A stretch of 64,000 nt of DNA from Reticulitermes speratus (lineage: Eukaryota > Arthropoda > Insecta > Blattodea > Rhinotermitidae): positions 3,120,558 to 3,184,557 of the forward strand of contig JAJKFL010000237.1 in NCBI GenBank assembly GCA_021186555.1, written 5' to 3'. The position numbers were made by a program, and so were the translations under genes. This document shows positions 30,945 through 44,627 of this stretch, in pieces. The first letter of the stretch is position 1; each line of letters begins with the position of its first letter. Under the pieces are notes generated by a model. That model saw nothing but the letters and a program-made list of their open reading frames with translations, was not told the origin of the DNA and ran no database searches.

Positions 30945-33033
30945 ACTGACTCATGCACTGCACTGACATGCATGCACTGCATGCACTGCCTGCACTGACT
31001 GCACTGCCTGAGCACTGCACTGCACTGCCATGAGTGCATCTGCCACATGTGCAACTATGCACTGGATGCACTGCACATGTACTGCACTTGACCAGCTGCA
31101 GATGCACTGCACTGCCATCAGTAATGTCACTGAAACTGCACTGCACTGCACTGCACTGCACTGCACTGCACTGCACTGCACTGCACTGCACATGCACTGC
31201 ACTGCACTGCATGCACTGCACTGCACTGCACTGCACTATGCACTGCACTGCACTGCACTGCACTGCACTGCACTGCACTGCACTGCACTGCACTGCACGA
31301 CTGCACTGCACTGCACTGCACTGCACTGCACTACTGTCACTGCACTGCACTGCACTGCACTGCACTGCACTGCACTGCACTGCACTGCACGCACTGCACT
31401 GCACTGCACTGTCACTGCACTGCACTGCCTACTGCACTGCACTGCACTGCACTGCACTGCACTTGCACTGCACTGCACTGCACTGCACTGCACTGCACTG
31501 CACTGCACTGCACTGCACTGCACTGCACTGCACTGCACTGCACTGCACTTGCACTGCACTGCACTGCACTGCACTGCACTGCACTTGCAACTGTTCACTG
31601 CACTGCACTGCACTGCACATGCACTGCACTGCACTGCACTGCACTACTCCCACATGCAACTGCACTGCACTGCACTGCACTGCACTGCACTGCACTGCAC
31701 ATGCAACTGCACTGCACTGCACTGCACTGCTCACTGCACTGCAGCTGCACTGCACTGCACACTGCACTGCACTGCACTGCACTTGCACTAGCACTGCACT
31801 GCACTGCACTCACTGCACTGCACTGCACTGCACTGCACTGCACTGCAACTGCACTGCACTGCACTGCACTGCACTGCACTGCACTGCCACTAGCACTGTC
31901 ACTGCACTGCACTGCACTGCACTGCCAGCACGAAACTGCACTGCACTGCACTGCACTGCACTGCCACAGAACTGCCTCCCTGCACTGCACTGCACTGCAC
32001 TGCACTGCACGACTGTCCACTGGCAACTGCACTGACACTGCAACTGCCTCACTGCACTGCACTGCACTGCACTGCACTGCAACTGACTGCACTGCACTGC
32101 ACTGCACTGCACTCACTGAACTGTCACTGCACTGCACCACTGCATGCACTGCACTGCACGTCAACTGTCACTGCACTGCACTGCACTGCAACTGCACTGC
32201 ACTGCACTGCACTGCACTGCACTGCACTGCACTGCCACTGACTGCACTGCACTGCACTGCACTGCACTGCCACTGCTAACTGTCACTGCACTGCCTGCAC
32301 TGACTGTAACTGCATGCACTGCACTGCACTGCACTGCTCATGACTGCACTGCACTGCCACGCACTGTCACTGCACTGCACTGCACTGCACTGAACTGCAC
32401 TGCACTGCACTGCACTGCACGCTAACTGCACTGCACTGCACTGCCACTGCAACTGTCTACTCATGCACTGCACTGCACTGCACATGCAACTGCACTGCAC
32501 TGCACTGCCACATGCAACTGCACTGCACTGCACTGCACTGCCACTGTACTGTCACTGCACTGCACTGCACTGCCACTGTAACTGCACTGCACTGCCTTGG
32601 CTACTGCACTGCACGCACACTGCACTGCCCTGTCAACTGTCACTGCACTGCACTGCATGCACAGTAACTGTCACTGCACTGCCTTGGTCTACACTGCCAC
32701 TGCACTGCACTGCACTACACTGCCACAGTAACTGTCACTGCACTGCCTTGGTCTACACTGCCACTGCACTGCACTGCACTACACTGCCACAGTAACTGTC
32801 ACTGCACTGCCTTGGTCTACACTGCCACTGCACTGCCCTGCACTACACTGCCACAGTAACTGTCACTGCACTGCCTTGGTCTACACTGCCACTTCACTGC
32901 CCTGCACTACACTCCCACTGCACTGCACTGCATTACACGGCCCTGCCCTGCCCTGCCCTGTCACTGTCACTGTCTCTGTCACTGCCCTGTCACTGCACTG
33001 CCACTGCCCTGCACTACACTGCCACTGCACTGC
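30945..33033. repeat. (CTGCA)n pentanucleotide satellite
   Basis: Long runs of the 5-bp repeat CTGCA with scattered one- or two-base breaks. Near the end, 32680-32940 shows about four longer units of roughly 65 bp containing TGCCTTGGTCTACACTGCCA. Frames of 172-333 codons on both strands (His/Cys/Thr/Ala/Leu or Met/Gln/Cys/Ser repeats) are artefacts. Confidence 0.92.
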
Positions 33034-33380
33034 CATATTTACATATCATTGGTGCTATAATGAATGTAATAATTGTAATAATAATATCTCACTACTCTTC
33101 TAGGTTTTTTAATAGGTTGGTGCTGTGTGCTTGTTGCGGAAGTTGGATCTTCATTATTTACTAACTTTTGGGCTATAATTGATGTACTAGTTTTAATAAT
33201 AATGTCATCACTATCTTAGGTTTTTGAATGGGTTGATGCTCTGTGCTTGTGCTGTTGAAATCTACGTTGTTTACATACCATTGTGCTCTAATAAGCATAA
33301 CAATTTTAGTAATAATGTCTCACTTCTGTTTTAGATTTTTGAATTCTTTGATGCTCTCTGCTTGTTGTGCAATTATATTG
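33034..33380 (+). repeat. three diverged tandem units of about 110-120 bp
   Basis: Three successive units each contain an ATAATG..TAATAAT part, a pyrimidine-rich tract ending in TAG, then TTTTTGAAT and TGATGCTCT(G/C)TGCTTGT. The pyrimidine tract plus TAG resembles a 3' splice site in every unit. Only the first unit is present after the other array (26234). Confidence 0.6.
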
Positions 33381-35203
33381 TTCGCAGTTTACATCCCGTT
33401 GTGTGAAGCCTGAAAAAGAGAGGGCTCTGTCAAAAGTCAAGGAAGAGTGCATTGTGGTGAAATTGAAAGACTAGAGGGCTGTGGGGAGGACCAAAGAAGA
33501 GACCGCTGTTCCGAAGGCCAGGGTAAGTATATATATTCAAGGGAGGCCAAGCCCTGCTTTGCATCTTAGAATGTGACCAGATTACTTGCTCGCTGAGTTC
33601 CATAACACCCAATTATAGCTGCGTTATCCTGGATGTGGCCACTGGTAATGTCACCTCGGAATGGCTGGGCAGTGTTGTGTCTCTTTCAGAAACGTTTATA
33701 TTCTGTTGTGAGTGCAGTCATATTTGGCACTGTGGGTTTCTTTGAAATGGAGAGAAAATGCTTTGCAGTTTGTGTTGTGTGCTTAAAACTGAACAGAAAA
33801 TTACAATTGATATGGAGTCTGCAGGGCGTCATTTGCAATATATGAGATATTAAGTCAACACTGGTGGAGTGTCTGGAGAGGGACTAACACTTGCACCACT
33901 GAACTGTTCAGTGGAAGCCCCTGCGCACTGTTTGGTCTTCAAGCTGGTGACATTGAACAATGCGGCATATGTGTTGCAAGGTGCAAGGTACAGTTTCCTA
34001 ATGACATGGCATATACATCGGCCAGTTATGTACATTTCTGTACATCCCTGTTGGGGGATTTTTCCTGCCTCCACTAAACTCGGTAATATGGTTCTTTCCA
34101 GTAGAGCGGGAAGGAATGTTGTTTATTCTCACCCTTATTTTCCCGTCTTCAAAACTGAGTAATATTTTGCAACACGTTTACAACAGTACCAGATTGTTAG
34201 CTGGCATCCTAGTTTCGCGATAGCTGTGTTTGCTAAGGCTGTCAGTGTGGTTCGGTGTCACATGATGCACAGGCATGCTGACAGAACTGTAAACTCCTTC
34301 TCTCTCTGTCTCACACAAATGAAGCTTCAAAGGTATAAGAGATTTTCTGCAGGTACTTTGAAATAGTCCTGGGACATTTTGGAAGGAATCCTGGGGTATG
34401 CAGTGCAATACTTTGTCCTCTGTTTGACTTAAACTTCACTGCATCCACAACAGAAACACTAATTTCTCAAATGCTGCCAGGTTTCTTTGCATGGTATTGC
34501 ATTAGTGCTTTTAAGGCAGGTTGAATTTAAAACTGCTATATCCTGTGCGGTATTGGAATTTGCACTTAAACGCCATCGAGTGTTTAATATGGAGGTTCCT
34601 AAAATTTTGCACGTAATCATGTTAAGGTAAATTTTGTGCAAAATGGAAAACTGTATTGTGGCTCTTGGTTTCTGGGGTTTTTGTTTATTGGCAATGGCTG
34701 ATGAACCCTGAAGCTAAGCATGTAAAATGTATTGAGGCAGATCAAAAGGGTAGCCACATATTTTTTATTGAATCATTTTTAAAATGTGACCAGTTTCAAA
34801 GATGATGGCGATGATAAATTGTGAGGATATGCTTGACAAACTTAATATAGTGAAAATATGTGGTACTGAAAATTGTACAGTTTATCGTGTTTTTACGTGA
34901 ATATGTGTGTAAGACGAGAATATTTTCTTAATTAATTGTCTGAAAGAATGGAAGGTTGCATTATAAATAGTGCACAACGTTAAATGTGCTTTATAGGTAA
35001 GGAGTTTGTCTTATAGTCGGTTAAATACGGTTGGTCCTGTTGGCAGTATCAGAAGGAAAGTAGTCATTGTCAGTTCCTAAATTTTCAAACGTTCATAGAT
35101 ACGCTGTGAGAATCTTAAATCTTGCATTACAAATACCTTTTTATTATGTGTGCGGTTGATTGCAGTGATTAGTTTAGATGTAAAATTACTGTGTGTGTTG
35201 CAG

Positions 35204-35313
35204 GACTTCCTGTTTCATATGATAAACCTGTGGTCGTCCATGAAGGTGAGCCACCTGCACATGTACGCACAGCTGCTGCGAAGCTCTGAATGGCAGCTTT
35301 CCTTCACAAGGAG
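35204..35313 (+). other. 110-bp exon-like block (D2 copy)
   Basis: Same length and splice dinucleotides as 14973-15082; the last residues differ (WQLSFTRR against WQFCFTRR). Confidence 0.35.
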
Positions 35314-35407
35314 GTATGGTTCTGCTGTTTAGGGGAATGTTTGGGCTTGCTTTTGTATGAAAGCATAAAATGATATCACACTGTCTGTATCACCGGTCAC
35401 TATGCAG

Positions 35408-35460
35408 ACCGTTTAGCATGGGAGCAGGCATTGGAGCACTTACTGCTGTTCCAGTTTGCT
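35408..35460 (+). other. 53-bp exon-like block with perfect donor, missing from D1
   Basis: TATGCAG/ACC and GCT/GTGAGT flank 53 bp that read RLAWEQALEHLLLFQFA in an open frame. The inverted copy 53217-53269 is preserved. D1 lacks 54 bp exactly here (junction 15171-15173, GC microhomology). Unidentified. Confidence 0.3.
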
Positions 35461-35766
35461 GTGAGTCGGGGTCCATATCTTTTAGATGAATGTAGTGCAG
35501 TTAATATTATGTTTTCATGCATGATATTTGAAGAGTGTCCTCTCAGTGTTTCCCTTCAGCTTGCGAACTTATGCTACATCCAAGAAACATTACTTATTGC
35601 ACATCGACATTTGCTGGTTAAGGAGAAAACGCTACAGTGTGAGTGCTTTCTTGAAGATCTCCAAAGTAATCATTATTACTGTACACTCTATCCTTTCTCC
35701 TTCGTCACTGAGTATAAAACATACAGCACATTGTTTCAAAAGCAAACTGCTTTCATATTCAGGTGA

Positions 35767-36834
35767 ACCATAATTTTAAGAATAAGTTGACAATCTAAAA
35801 AGAAACAAAATCCTGCAATTCATATGTAAGACAAAATTATCCGGACCTCTAAATATAAATAGTATAAACATTACTCAATCATAAATTGTAATGAAATGAA
35901 ATAACGGTTTTCTGTTATAAAAATGAGAATCACAGCAGCTGAACAAACAATAAAATATAGAACTTCAATAAAATATAAAGTGAGATAGTGACAATCAGCA
36001 CCCTCTGTTGGTGTGCCTATGAACCTTCTACAGAGCGTAATTTATGCTTAGGTTGCATTCTGTGCGGGTTCTATGAGAGGAAAATAAGTTATTAAACTAG
36101 TGATGAGAGGATCCATAGCAACTCGTTTGTGGGTGTTAAAAATGAGTCATACTGAAAGTAAATTTGATGGATTGTGTTTGTTGCATAATTCTTTATCAGT
36201 TTTTCAGAAGATGTCAAGAATTATGCGGTGAATAGGCTTAAAGGTGTGAAGGTAGTGGGAAGAAAAGATAAAGTTGACAGTGTATGTAGGACACAGCTCC
36301 TCTGTGTTTGACAAAGACAGAACTGTTGTACTGAGAATTATCGACTATGATGTAATTTATTGGGATGGTGGGGAAGAATGGCCATATTCAGGAATATTTA
36401 ATGTACATTGTTGGTAGAACTCGTGAATCATAATTCTTTACCCCTGTCATTGCGTTCTAGTTTTTGTAATTTGAAAGCCACGTGTTTTGTGTCTATGCCC
36501 CTCCAGCCACATAAAATCAAACCATTCACTGTCTCGCAGCAGTTGCTGTGGCCAGCTTTGTGCACTGCAGTCTTGTCCAGTGTGTGTAAGAATGTCAGTA
36601 CTGGGGCATCCAATAATACCTGTGCAACAAAATATTTATATTCATGCAGTTGTTTCATTATCTGAATAGAATTCTAATGATTTTATTTGGTCATAGAGAT
36701 GACTGAAATTTTGGACATGTGAATTCGTACGCAAATCTTATAATTCACTTTTGTCCCTAGTTGACCTGTTTTGAATAAACATTCTTTGTCTTGACTCAGC
36801 TAAGTATCCAGGGATTGAGTCTAGCTCTTTCTAA
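35767..36834. other. D2 module sequence without recognised gene
   Basis: Direct copy of 15504-16548. A 76-codon minus-strand frame (36428-36658) contains GHSNCCETVNGLILCG. Related DNA at 63488-63676 (plus) keeps GHSNTCEAPNSSILC in frame. This is suggestive of old coding sequence but not proof. Confidence 0.35.
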
Positions 36835-36843
36835 CTGGCCAGT
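36835..36843. other. empty target site of the LINE
   Basis: CTGGCCAGT stands where D1 has CTGGCAAGT-LINE-CTGGCAAGT. Flanks on both sides match D1. Confidence 0.8.
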
Positions 36844-37539
36844 GGAGCCACCAGGAAAATCTTTGTTCCAAAGGTTGTGCACAGTGATGTTGAAATGTGC
36901 AGTATCATTGTTATTCAAGCAGAATTGTATTATTAACTTAGAGCATTCTGACGGTATGTGGTCATAGTTGTGATTGAAGTGTTTGACATTTTACACTGCC
37001 CACTTGTACCTTAATCCAGTTCATGTATCTCCCACAGGTGACTTCTGACATTATGAACACACACATTCTCTGGCTGGAGTTTATTTTGTGTCCAGGGTTG
37101 GAGACTAACCCTTTCTAATGTCATGGTACAGTGTACAGTGTAAAAAATTTGTCACCACAGTAGTTTCATACTTCATATTGAATGTGTTTATTAGGATGCC
37201 TCTGTGGATGCTATAGTGATTGGTAACTGTTTGTTGACAGTGCTGGAAGTTGCAGTGTGACATGGGTGTCCTCAAATTAAGATGCCACAGCACAGAGCAT
37301 CACAGAAGGCCGATACATGGGCTTCACATGCAGCAGTCATCAAAACCTGTCCAATTTTGTCTCTGTTCTCCCCATTTTGTGGCCTACTAATTTTACTTTT
37401 CTTGCACATTCCACCAATTCCTCTTTTCCAGAATAATGTTGTTGTGGTGGTAGTGAAGTTGGATGTATTTTGTATGTGGCAGATGTTTTGGCTGTTAGAA
37501 AAGGTATCTGGTAGGCCATTATAATGAATGTGAGGTGAT

Positions 37540-40500
37540 GAGGCCTGAGAGAGATGGTTAGGTGGAGGCCATTATAATGAATGTGAAACGAGTTTGTAGA
37601 GGTATATTGAATATGAGGCCTGTGAGAGATGGTTTGGTGGAGGCCATTATAATGAATGTGAAACGAGTTTGTAGAGGTATATTGAATATGAGGCCTGTGA
37701 GAGATGGTTTGGTGGAGGCCATTATAATGAATGTGAAACGAGTTTGTAGAGGTATATTGAATATGAGGCCTGTGAGAGATGGTTTGGTGGAGGCCATTAT
37801 AATGAATGTGAAAACGAGTTTGTAGAGGTATATTGAATATGAGGCCTGTGAGAGATGGTTTGGTGGAGGCCATTATAATGAATGTGAAACGAGTTTGTAG
37901 AGGTATATTGAATATGAGGCCTGTGAGAGATGGTTTGGTGGAGGCCATTATAATGAATGTGAAACGAGTTTGTAGAGGTATATTGAATATGAGGCCTGTG
38001 AGAGATGGTTTGGTGGAGGCCATTATAATGAATGTGAAACGAGTTTGTAGAGGTATATTGAATATGAGGCCTGTGAGAGATGGTTTGGTGGAGGCCATTA
38101 TAATGAATGTGAGGGAGTTTGTAGAGGTATATTGAATATGAGGCCTTTGAGAGATGGTTTGGTGGAGGCCATTATAATGAATGTGAGGTGAGTTTGTAGA
38201 GGTATATTGAATATGAGGCCTTTGAGAGATGGTTTGGTGGAGGCCATTATAATGAATGTGAAACGAGTTTGTAGAGGTATATTGAATATGAGGCCTTTGA
38301 GAGATGGTTTGGTGGAGGCCATTATAATGAATGTGAAACGAGTTTGTAGGGGTATATTGAATATGAGGCCTGCGAGAGATGGTTTGGTGGAGGCCATTAT
38401 AATGAATATGAAGCGAGTTTGTAGGGTATATTGAATATGAGGCCTGCGAGAGATGGTTTGGTGGAGGCCATTATAATGAATATGAAACGAGTTTGTAGAG
38501 GTATATTGAATATGAGGCCTGCGAGAGATGGTTTGGTGGAGGCCATTATAATGAATATGAAACGAGTTTGTAGAGGTATATTGAATATGAGGCCTGCGAG
38601 AGATGGTTTGGTGGAGGCCATTATAATGAATATGAAACGAGTTTGTAGAGGTATATTGAATATGAGGCCTGTGAGAGATGGTTTGGTGGAGGCCATTATA
38701 ATGAATGTGAAACGAGTTTGTAGAGGTATATTGAATATGAGGCCTGTGAGAGATGGTTTGGTGGAGGCCATTATAATGAATGTGAAGCGAGTTTTGTAGA
38801 GGTATATTGAATATGAGGCCTGGAGAGATGGTTTGGTGGAGGCCATTATAATGAATTTGAAACGAGTTTGTAGAGGTATATTGAATATGAGGCCTGCGAG
38901 AGATGGTTTGGTGGAGGCCATTATAATGAATGTGAAACGAGTTTGTAGAGGTATATTGAATATGAGGCCTGTGAGAGATGGTTTGGTGGAGGCCATTATA
39001 ATGAATTGAAACGAGTTTGTAGAGGTATATTGAATATGAGGCCTGCGAGAGATGGTTTGGTGGAGGCCATTATAATGAATTGAAACGAGTTTGTAGAGGT
39101 ATATTGAATATGAGGCCTGCGAGAGATGGTTTGGTGGAGGCCATATAATGAATTGAAACGAGTTTGTAGAGGTATATTGAATATGAGGCCTGTGAGAGAT
39201 GGTTTGGTGGAGGCCATTATAATGAATTTGAAACGAGTTTGTAGAGGTATATTGAATATGAGGCCTGTGAGAGATGGTTTGGTGGAGGCCATTATAATGA
39301 ATTGAAACGAGTTTGTAGAGGTATATTGAATATGAGGCCTGCGAGAGATGGTTTGGTGGAGGCCATTATAATGAATTGAAACGAGTTTGTAGAGGTATAT
39401 TGAATATGAGGCCTGGAGAGATGGTTTGGTGGAGGCCATATAATGAATTGAAACGAGTTTGTAGGTATATTGAATATGAGGCCTGCGAGAGATGTTTGGT
39501 GGAGGCCATTATAATGAATTGAAACGAGTTTGTAGAGGTATATTGAAATATGAGGCCTGCGAGAGATGGTTTGGTGGAGGCCATTATAATGAATTGAAAC
39601 GAGTTTGAGAGGTATATTGAATATGAGGCCTGTGAGAGATGGTTTGGTGGAGGCCATTATAATGAATTGAACGGTTTGTAGAGGTATATTGAATATGAGG
39701 CCTGGAGAGATGGTTTGTGGAGGCCATTATAATGAATGTGAAAGAGTTTGTAGAGGTATATTGAATATGAGGCCTGCGAGAGAGGTTTGGTGGAGGCCAT
39801 TATAATGAATTGAAACGAGTTTGTAGAGGATATTGAATATGAGGCCTGGAGAGATGGTTTGGTGGAGGCCATTATAATGAATTGAGATTTGTAGAGGTAT
39901 ATGAATATGAGGCCTGTGAGAGAGGTTGGTGGAGGCCATTATAATGAATTGAAACGAGTTGTAGAGGTATATTGAATATGAGGCCTGCGAGAGATGGTTT
40001 GGTGGAGGCCATTATAATGAATGAACGAGTTTGTAGAGGTATATTGAATATGAGGCCTGCGAGAGATGGTTTGGGGAGGCCATTATATGAATTGAAACGA
40101 GTTTGTAGGGTATATTGAATATAGGCCTGTGAGAGATGGTTTGGTGGAGCCATTTAATGAATTTGAAACGAGTTTGTAGAGGTATATTGAATAGAGCCTG
40201 TGAGAGATGTTTGGTGAGCCATTAATGAATTGAAACGAGTTTGTAGAGGTATATTGAATATGAGGCCTGCGAGAGATGGTTTGGTGGAGGCATTATAATG
40301 AATTGAAACGAGTTTGTAGAGGTATATTGAATATGAGGCCTGTGAGAGATGGTTTGGTGGAGGCCATTATAATGAATTGAAACGAGTTTGTAGAGGTATA
40401 TTGAAATGAGGCCTGCGAGAGATGGTTTGGTGGAGGCCATTATAATGAATTGAAACGAGTTTGTAGAGGTATATTGAATATGAGCCTGCGAGAGATGGTT

Positions 40501-42010
40501 TGGTGGAGGCCATTTAATGAATTTGAAACGAGTTTGTAGGGTATATTGAATATGAGGCCTGTGAGAGATGGTTGGTGAGGCCATTATAATGAATTTGAAA
40601 CGAGTTTGTAGAGGTATATTGAATATGAGCCTGTGAGAGATGGTTTGGTGGAGGCCATTATAATGAATTGAAACGAGTTTGTAGAGGTATATTGAATATG
40701 AGGCCTGGAGAGATGGTTGGTGGAGGCCATTATAATGAATTTGAAACGATTTGTAGAGGTATATTGAATATGAGGCCTGCGAGAGATGTTTGGTGGAGGC
40801 CATTATAATGAATTTGAAGACGAGTTTTAGGGTATATTGAATATGAGGCCTGTGAGAGATGGTTTGGTGGAGGCCATTGATAATGAATTGAAACGAGTTT
40901 GTAGAGGTATATTGAATATGAGGCCGCGAGAGATGGTTTGGTGGAGGCCAATGTATAAAATTTGAATTTGAAACGAGTTTGTAGAGGTATTTGAATATGA
41001 GGCCTGGAGAGAGGGTTTGGTGGAGGCCATTATAATGAATGAGAAACGAGTTTGTAGAGGAATTGAATATGAGCCTGAAGAGATGTTTGGTGAGGCCATT
41101 ATAATGAATTTGAAACGAGTTTTAGAGTATATTGAATATGAGGCCTGTGAGAGATGTTTGGATGGAGGCCTTATATGATTTGTGAAACAGTTGTAAATAA
41201 TTGAATATGAGGCTGTGAGAGATGGTTTGGTGGAGAGGCTTTGAGAATATAAAAAGTTTGTAGAGGTATATTGAATATGAGGCCTGTGAGAGATGGTTTG
41301 GTGGAGGCCATTATAATGAATGAAACGATTTGTAGAGGTATATTGAATATGAGGCCTGCGAGAGATGGTTTGGTGGAGGCCATTATAATGAATTGAAACG
41401 AGTTTGTAGAGGTATATGAATATGAGGCCTGCGGAGAGGTTTGTGGTGGAGGCCATTTGAATGAATTTGAAGAGTTTGTAGAGGTATATTGAATATGAGG
41501 CCTTAGAGATGTTTGGTGAGGCCATGTAATGAATTTGAACACGAGTTTTGTTAGAGGATATGATTATAAGGCCTTGAGAATGGTTTGGTGGAGGCCATTG
41601 ATATGAATTTGAAACGAGTTTGTAGAGGATTTAGAATATGAGCCTGAGAGATGTTGGTTGGAGGCCTTATAATGAATTTGAAAGATTTAGAGGTAATGAT
41701 GATTAGGCTGCGAGAGATGGTTTGGGAGGCCATTTAATGAATTGAAGTGAGTTTGTAGAGGTATATTGAATATGAGGCCTGCGAGAGATGGTTTGGTGGA
41801 GGCCATTATAATGAATGTGAAGTGAGTTTGTAGAGGTATATTGAATATGAGGCCTGCGAGAGATGGTTTGGTGGAGGCCATTATAATGAATGTGAAGTGA
41901 GTTTGTAGAGGTATATTGAATATGAGGCCTGCGAGAGATGGTTTGGTGGAGGCCATTATAATGAATGTGAGGTGAGTTTGTAGAGGTATATTGAAATGAG
42001 GCCTGAGAGA
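37540..42010 (+). repeat. 75-bp minisatellite array 3 (largest)
   Basis: About 60 units. 37560-38990 is very regular, giving open frames such as 37340-38098 and 38397-38996 on the minus strand. From about 39000 units lose single bases (AATGAATTGAAACGAG), and 40900-41700 is riddled with indels. Regular units return at 41740-41990. Confidence 0.92.
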
Positions 42011-43024
42011 GATGATATGATTGAGGCTCTTACAACGAATATGAATGAGACATTTATGAGGGTGTATTTAATATGTGGCCTGTGGCAGATGATTTGGCTG
42101 TTAGAAAAGGTATCTGGTAGGGCTGTGGCCCTGAAGAAGTGTGGGATTTCTAGCATCACCTGTTCACGTGTCTAATGTATATGTATGTATGTATGGATGT
42201 ATATATGTTGTGAGATGTGGAACATAGGCCTCTTTCGAGGGAACCGCCACACTAAAAAGGTAACGCGCCGAGCCAACTACAACCTCGAAAGAGCTGTTTT
42301 GGTGTGGAAACGTTGGCACATATTTACAAGATTCAAGTCCTGTTGGGATGTCACACCTTCTTCAGGTTGCTTATTTTGGTTATGTATTCAGCTGGATGTT
42401 GGTACATCATGAGTCAGAATGGAGACCGTCCTCTTAGTACATGTTTTGCCCAATTTTTTTAATCTCTGTCCCTTGCGTGGGAAGGAGTGCAATAAGAAAC
42501 ATTTCATTTCCTTCCCAAACGGAGATTGAATTTCTGTATTAGCTCTGTGTTAGGATGTAAGTGAGAGTTGAAAATACTATTATATTTGTTGTTACTTTGC
42601 GGGAGTTTGAAAGTGTTGTGCGAAGTATTGAATTTTGTAGCATGTTAGCAGCAGGAAACAGAGGAAAGAAGAATGAATGACAGAATGCTCAAAAATTTAA
42701 TGTACTATCTAAGTGCTTATGATTGGAAGAAACGCACAAATTCTGCTAAAATGAGCAATATAAGGATAAAAATCTTGTCAACACAATTTTTTTGATGTAA
42801 GTTTTATATTTATATTGGAAAGTTTATACAATTGTAATGCAAGCCTTTTTAATCCACAAGTGTAAAATTGTAACATGACTTGAAAGGCTAATTAAAATCA
42901 CAATAAGTGGACAGTTAAACATACGAATCTCAAACCACTCAGATACATCTGTAATGTAGCATCCTGTCCACAAGAAAAGTACCTTTAACAGGGAAGAACT
43001 CTAGTCTTAACATATCCATCATGG
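42011..43024. other. palindrome-arm sequence, no gene recognised
   Basis: Includes an ATGT-rich microsatellite at 42176-42210 and sequence shared with 24451-24930. Mirrored at 49651-50650. Confidence 0.5.
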
Positions 43025-43261
43025 CAGGTGCGTACCCACATTTTTGGGGGGGGGGGGGGGTTGGTGCTGCCGGTTTTTTAATGCTAATTTATGTTCCAGA
43101 ATTCTAGTGTACTTGTACTAGTCATCAACCGAGTTCAGTGCTTCATTGCGGCTGAAGGGTGAATCACATAAAATTTTTGATATTTACAAAATCTTTTTTA
43201 AATTTCGGTTTTGTGGGGGCTGCACCCCGCAGGCCACCACTTACCCTTGGGTGCACACCTG
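43025..43261. mobile_element. hAT-like MITE with poly-G tract
   Basis: Terminal inverted repeats CAGGTGCGTACCC and GGGTGCACACCTG; flanking 8-mers are only about 5/8 alike. Carries 15 G at 43046-43060. The mirror copy is 49395-49650. TIRs of the CAGGGGCG type with an 8-bp duplication are typical of non-autonomous hAT elements. Confidence 0.6.
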
Positions 43262-44627
43262 TGTCATTGACAGCAACATACATAAATCAATCAAACCTTG
43301 AAGACTTCTTAGATGTGACACCATGTCATTTGTGCCTAATGACGCAGCGTCACATGCCAGGTGACGTGAAATTTGCACTGCACTGTTGTGGTGTGGAAAG
43401 TCTGGCCCATTATGTTCACGTGTGTGTGTGAGAACGGTTGTGTTTGAAATATTTATACACGTAATGTTTTAATTGCAGTGTTTCAGTGAGTGTAAGTTAT
43501 TCCTCAGTATTTACTTGTAGAGCAGCCTCGTTACCAGTAACTAATAAAGCCTATGTCTTATTTCTATTTAGTGTGTTGTGCCTAGATTAGTGGCTGCACA
43601 GGCTACTAGGTGATGTGAATGATTTTTTTTTTTATTTCCACCTGGTTTGCTTAGAATTATGAAGCAAGGTTGAACTATCTACCTGACAGAATAATGAATG
43701 TAATACATATATAGTCATACAGTCTATTTACATCATGATATCGTGAAAGATTAATAGTTATTTCATGTAATTGTACCAGTATCAGTGCTAAAATGGGCAT
43801 ATAGCTACATAAGTGAAGAAGCTATTTTCAAGGGATGTCGGGAGTGGACATGGAGTAGTATGTGATAGTGCAAGAAATATTTTTGTGTGTCCTTACAAAG
43901 CTTAGTAATTTCAGTTGGGATGATTTGATTATCAGAATAGGAGTGACAAGATTTTATTTGAAAGCTTGAAATCAAGTTTGTTGGTTGAGTCGGAAATTAT
44001 GTACTTGCTTGCCTTCTAATGTTAATGTTAGGACCAGGTTTTTTACCGGTACATGTACACAGTATATATTGACTGATGTGTATTGTTCATCTCATGGTAT
44101 TACTGTGTATATGTAATGTATTTTAACATCAATTATTGTGTACAATAAAGCATATCCATTTACCTTCTGTCCTGTCTCCTCTCCTGTGGACTTTGCAGTT
44201 GCTTTCATCTCCTTGATTTTTGCTTTTTGCATTTGATGTTGCCCAAATCCAGTTGTTAGAAGTAGTTTTTTCTTGTGCGTTTTTTTTCATTTATGTGTGA
44301 CAATTTTTCAAGATTTTCTTTGCTCCCTTGTCTGTTTTGAATGAATGGTATTAGAGGTAGAGGACCTTTCTGCTTTATAAACCCACCAGCATAAACAAAA
44401 CATTGCACAAGTGACCTCAAATTCTGAAGACTGTTCTCTGACAACGTACAGCAGGTAATGACAAATTAGAGCGTGAAATGTGTAGTTTGCCTGAGAATGG
44501 GAGGGAATATTTCTTCCAGAATTTGCTAATTGTTGGTTTCATGTTAAACCATATTTATGTGACTTTAGTAGGATTCTGCCTCACATTCACATACATGTGC
44601 CAAAGCCAGATGTAAGTTGTGTGCAAT
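43262..44627. other. palindrome-arm sequence, no gene recognised
   Basis: Mirrored at 48031-49394. Short poly-T runs (43624-43633) and AT-rich DNA; no RNA gene, transposon end or convincing frame. Confidence 0.5.

Noticed and set aside
30907..32425. Frames of 172-333 codons in the CTGCA array
   Set aside because: A pentanucleotide repeat has no stop in most frames; there is no non-repeat content.
24931..33033. Telomeric repeat
   Set aside because: The arthropod TTAGG repeat is not seen in tandem; CTGCA/CACTG arrays do not fit a known telomere motif.
43159..43431. 90-codon frame containing DVTPCHLC
   Set aside because: It starts within the MITE and runs through arm sequence; the mirror copy (49210-49479) keeps it only in part. 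No family recognised.
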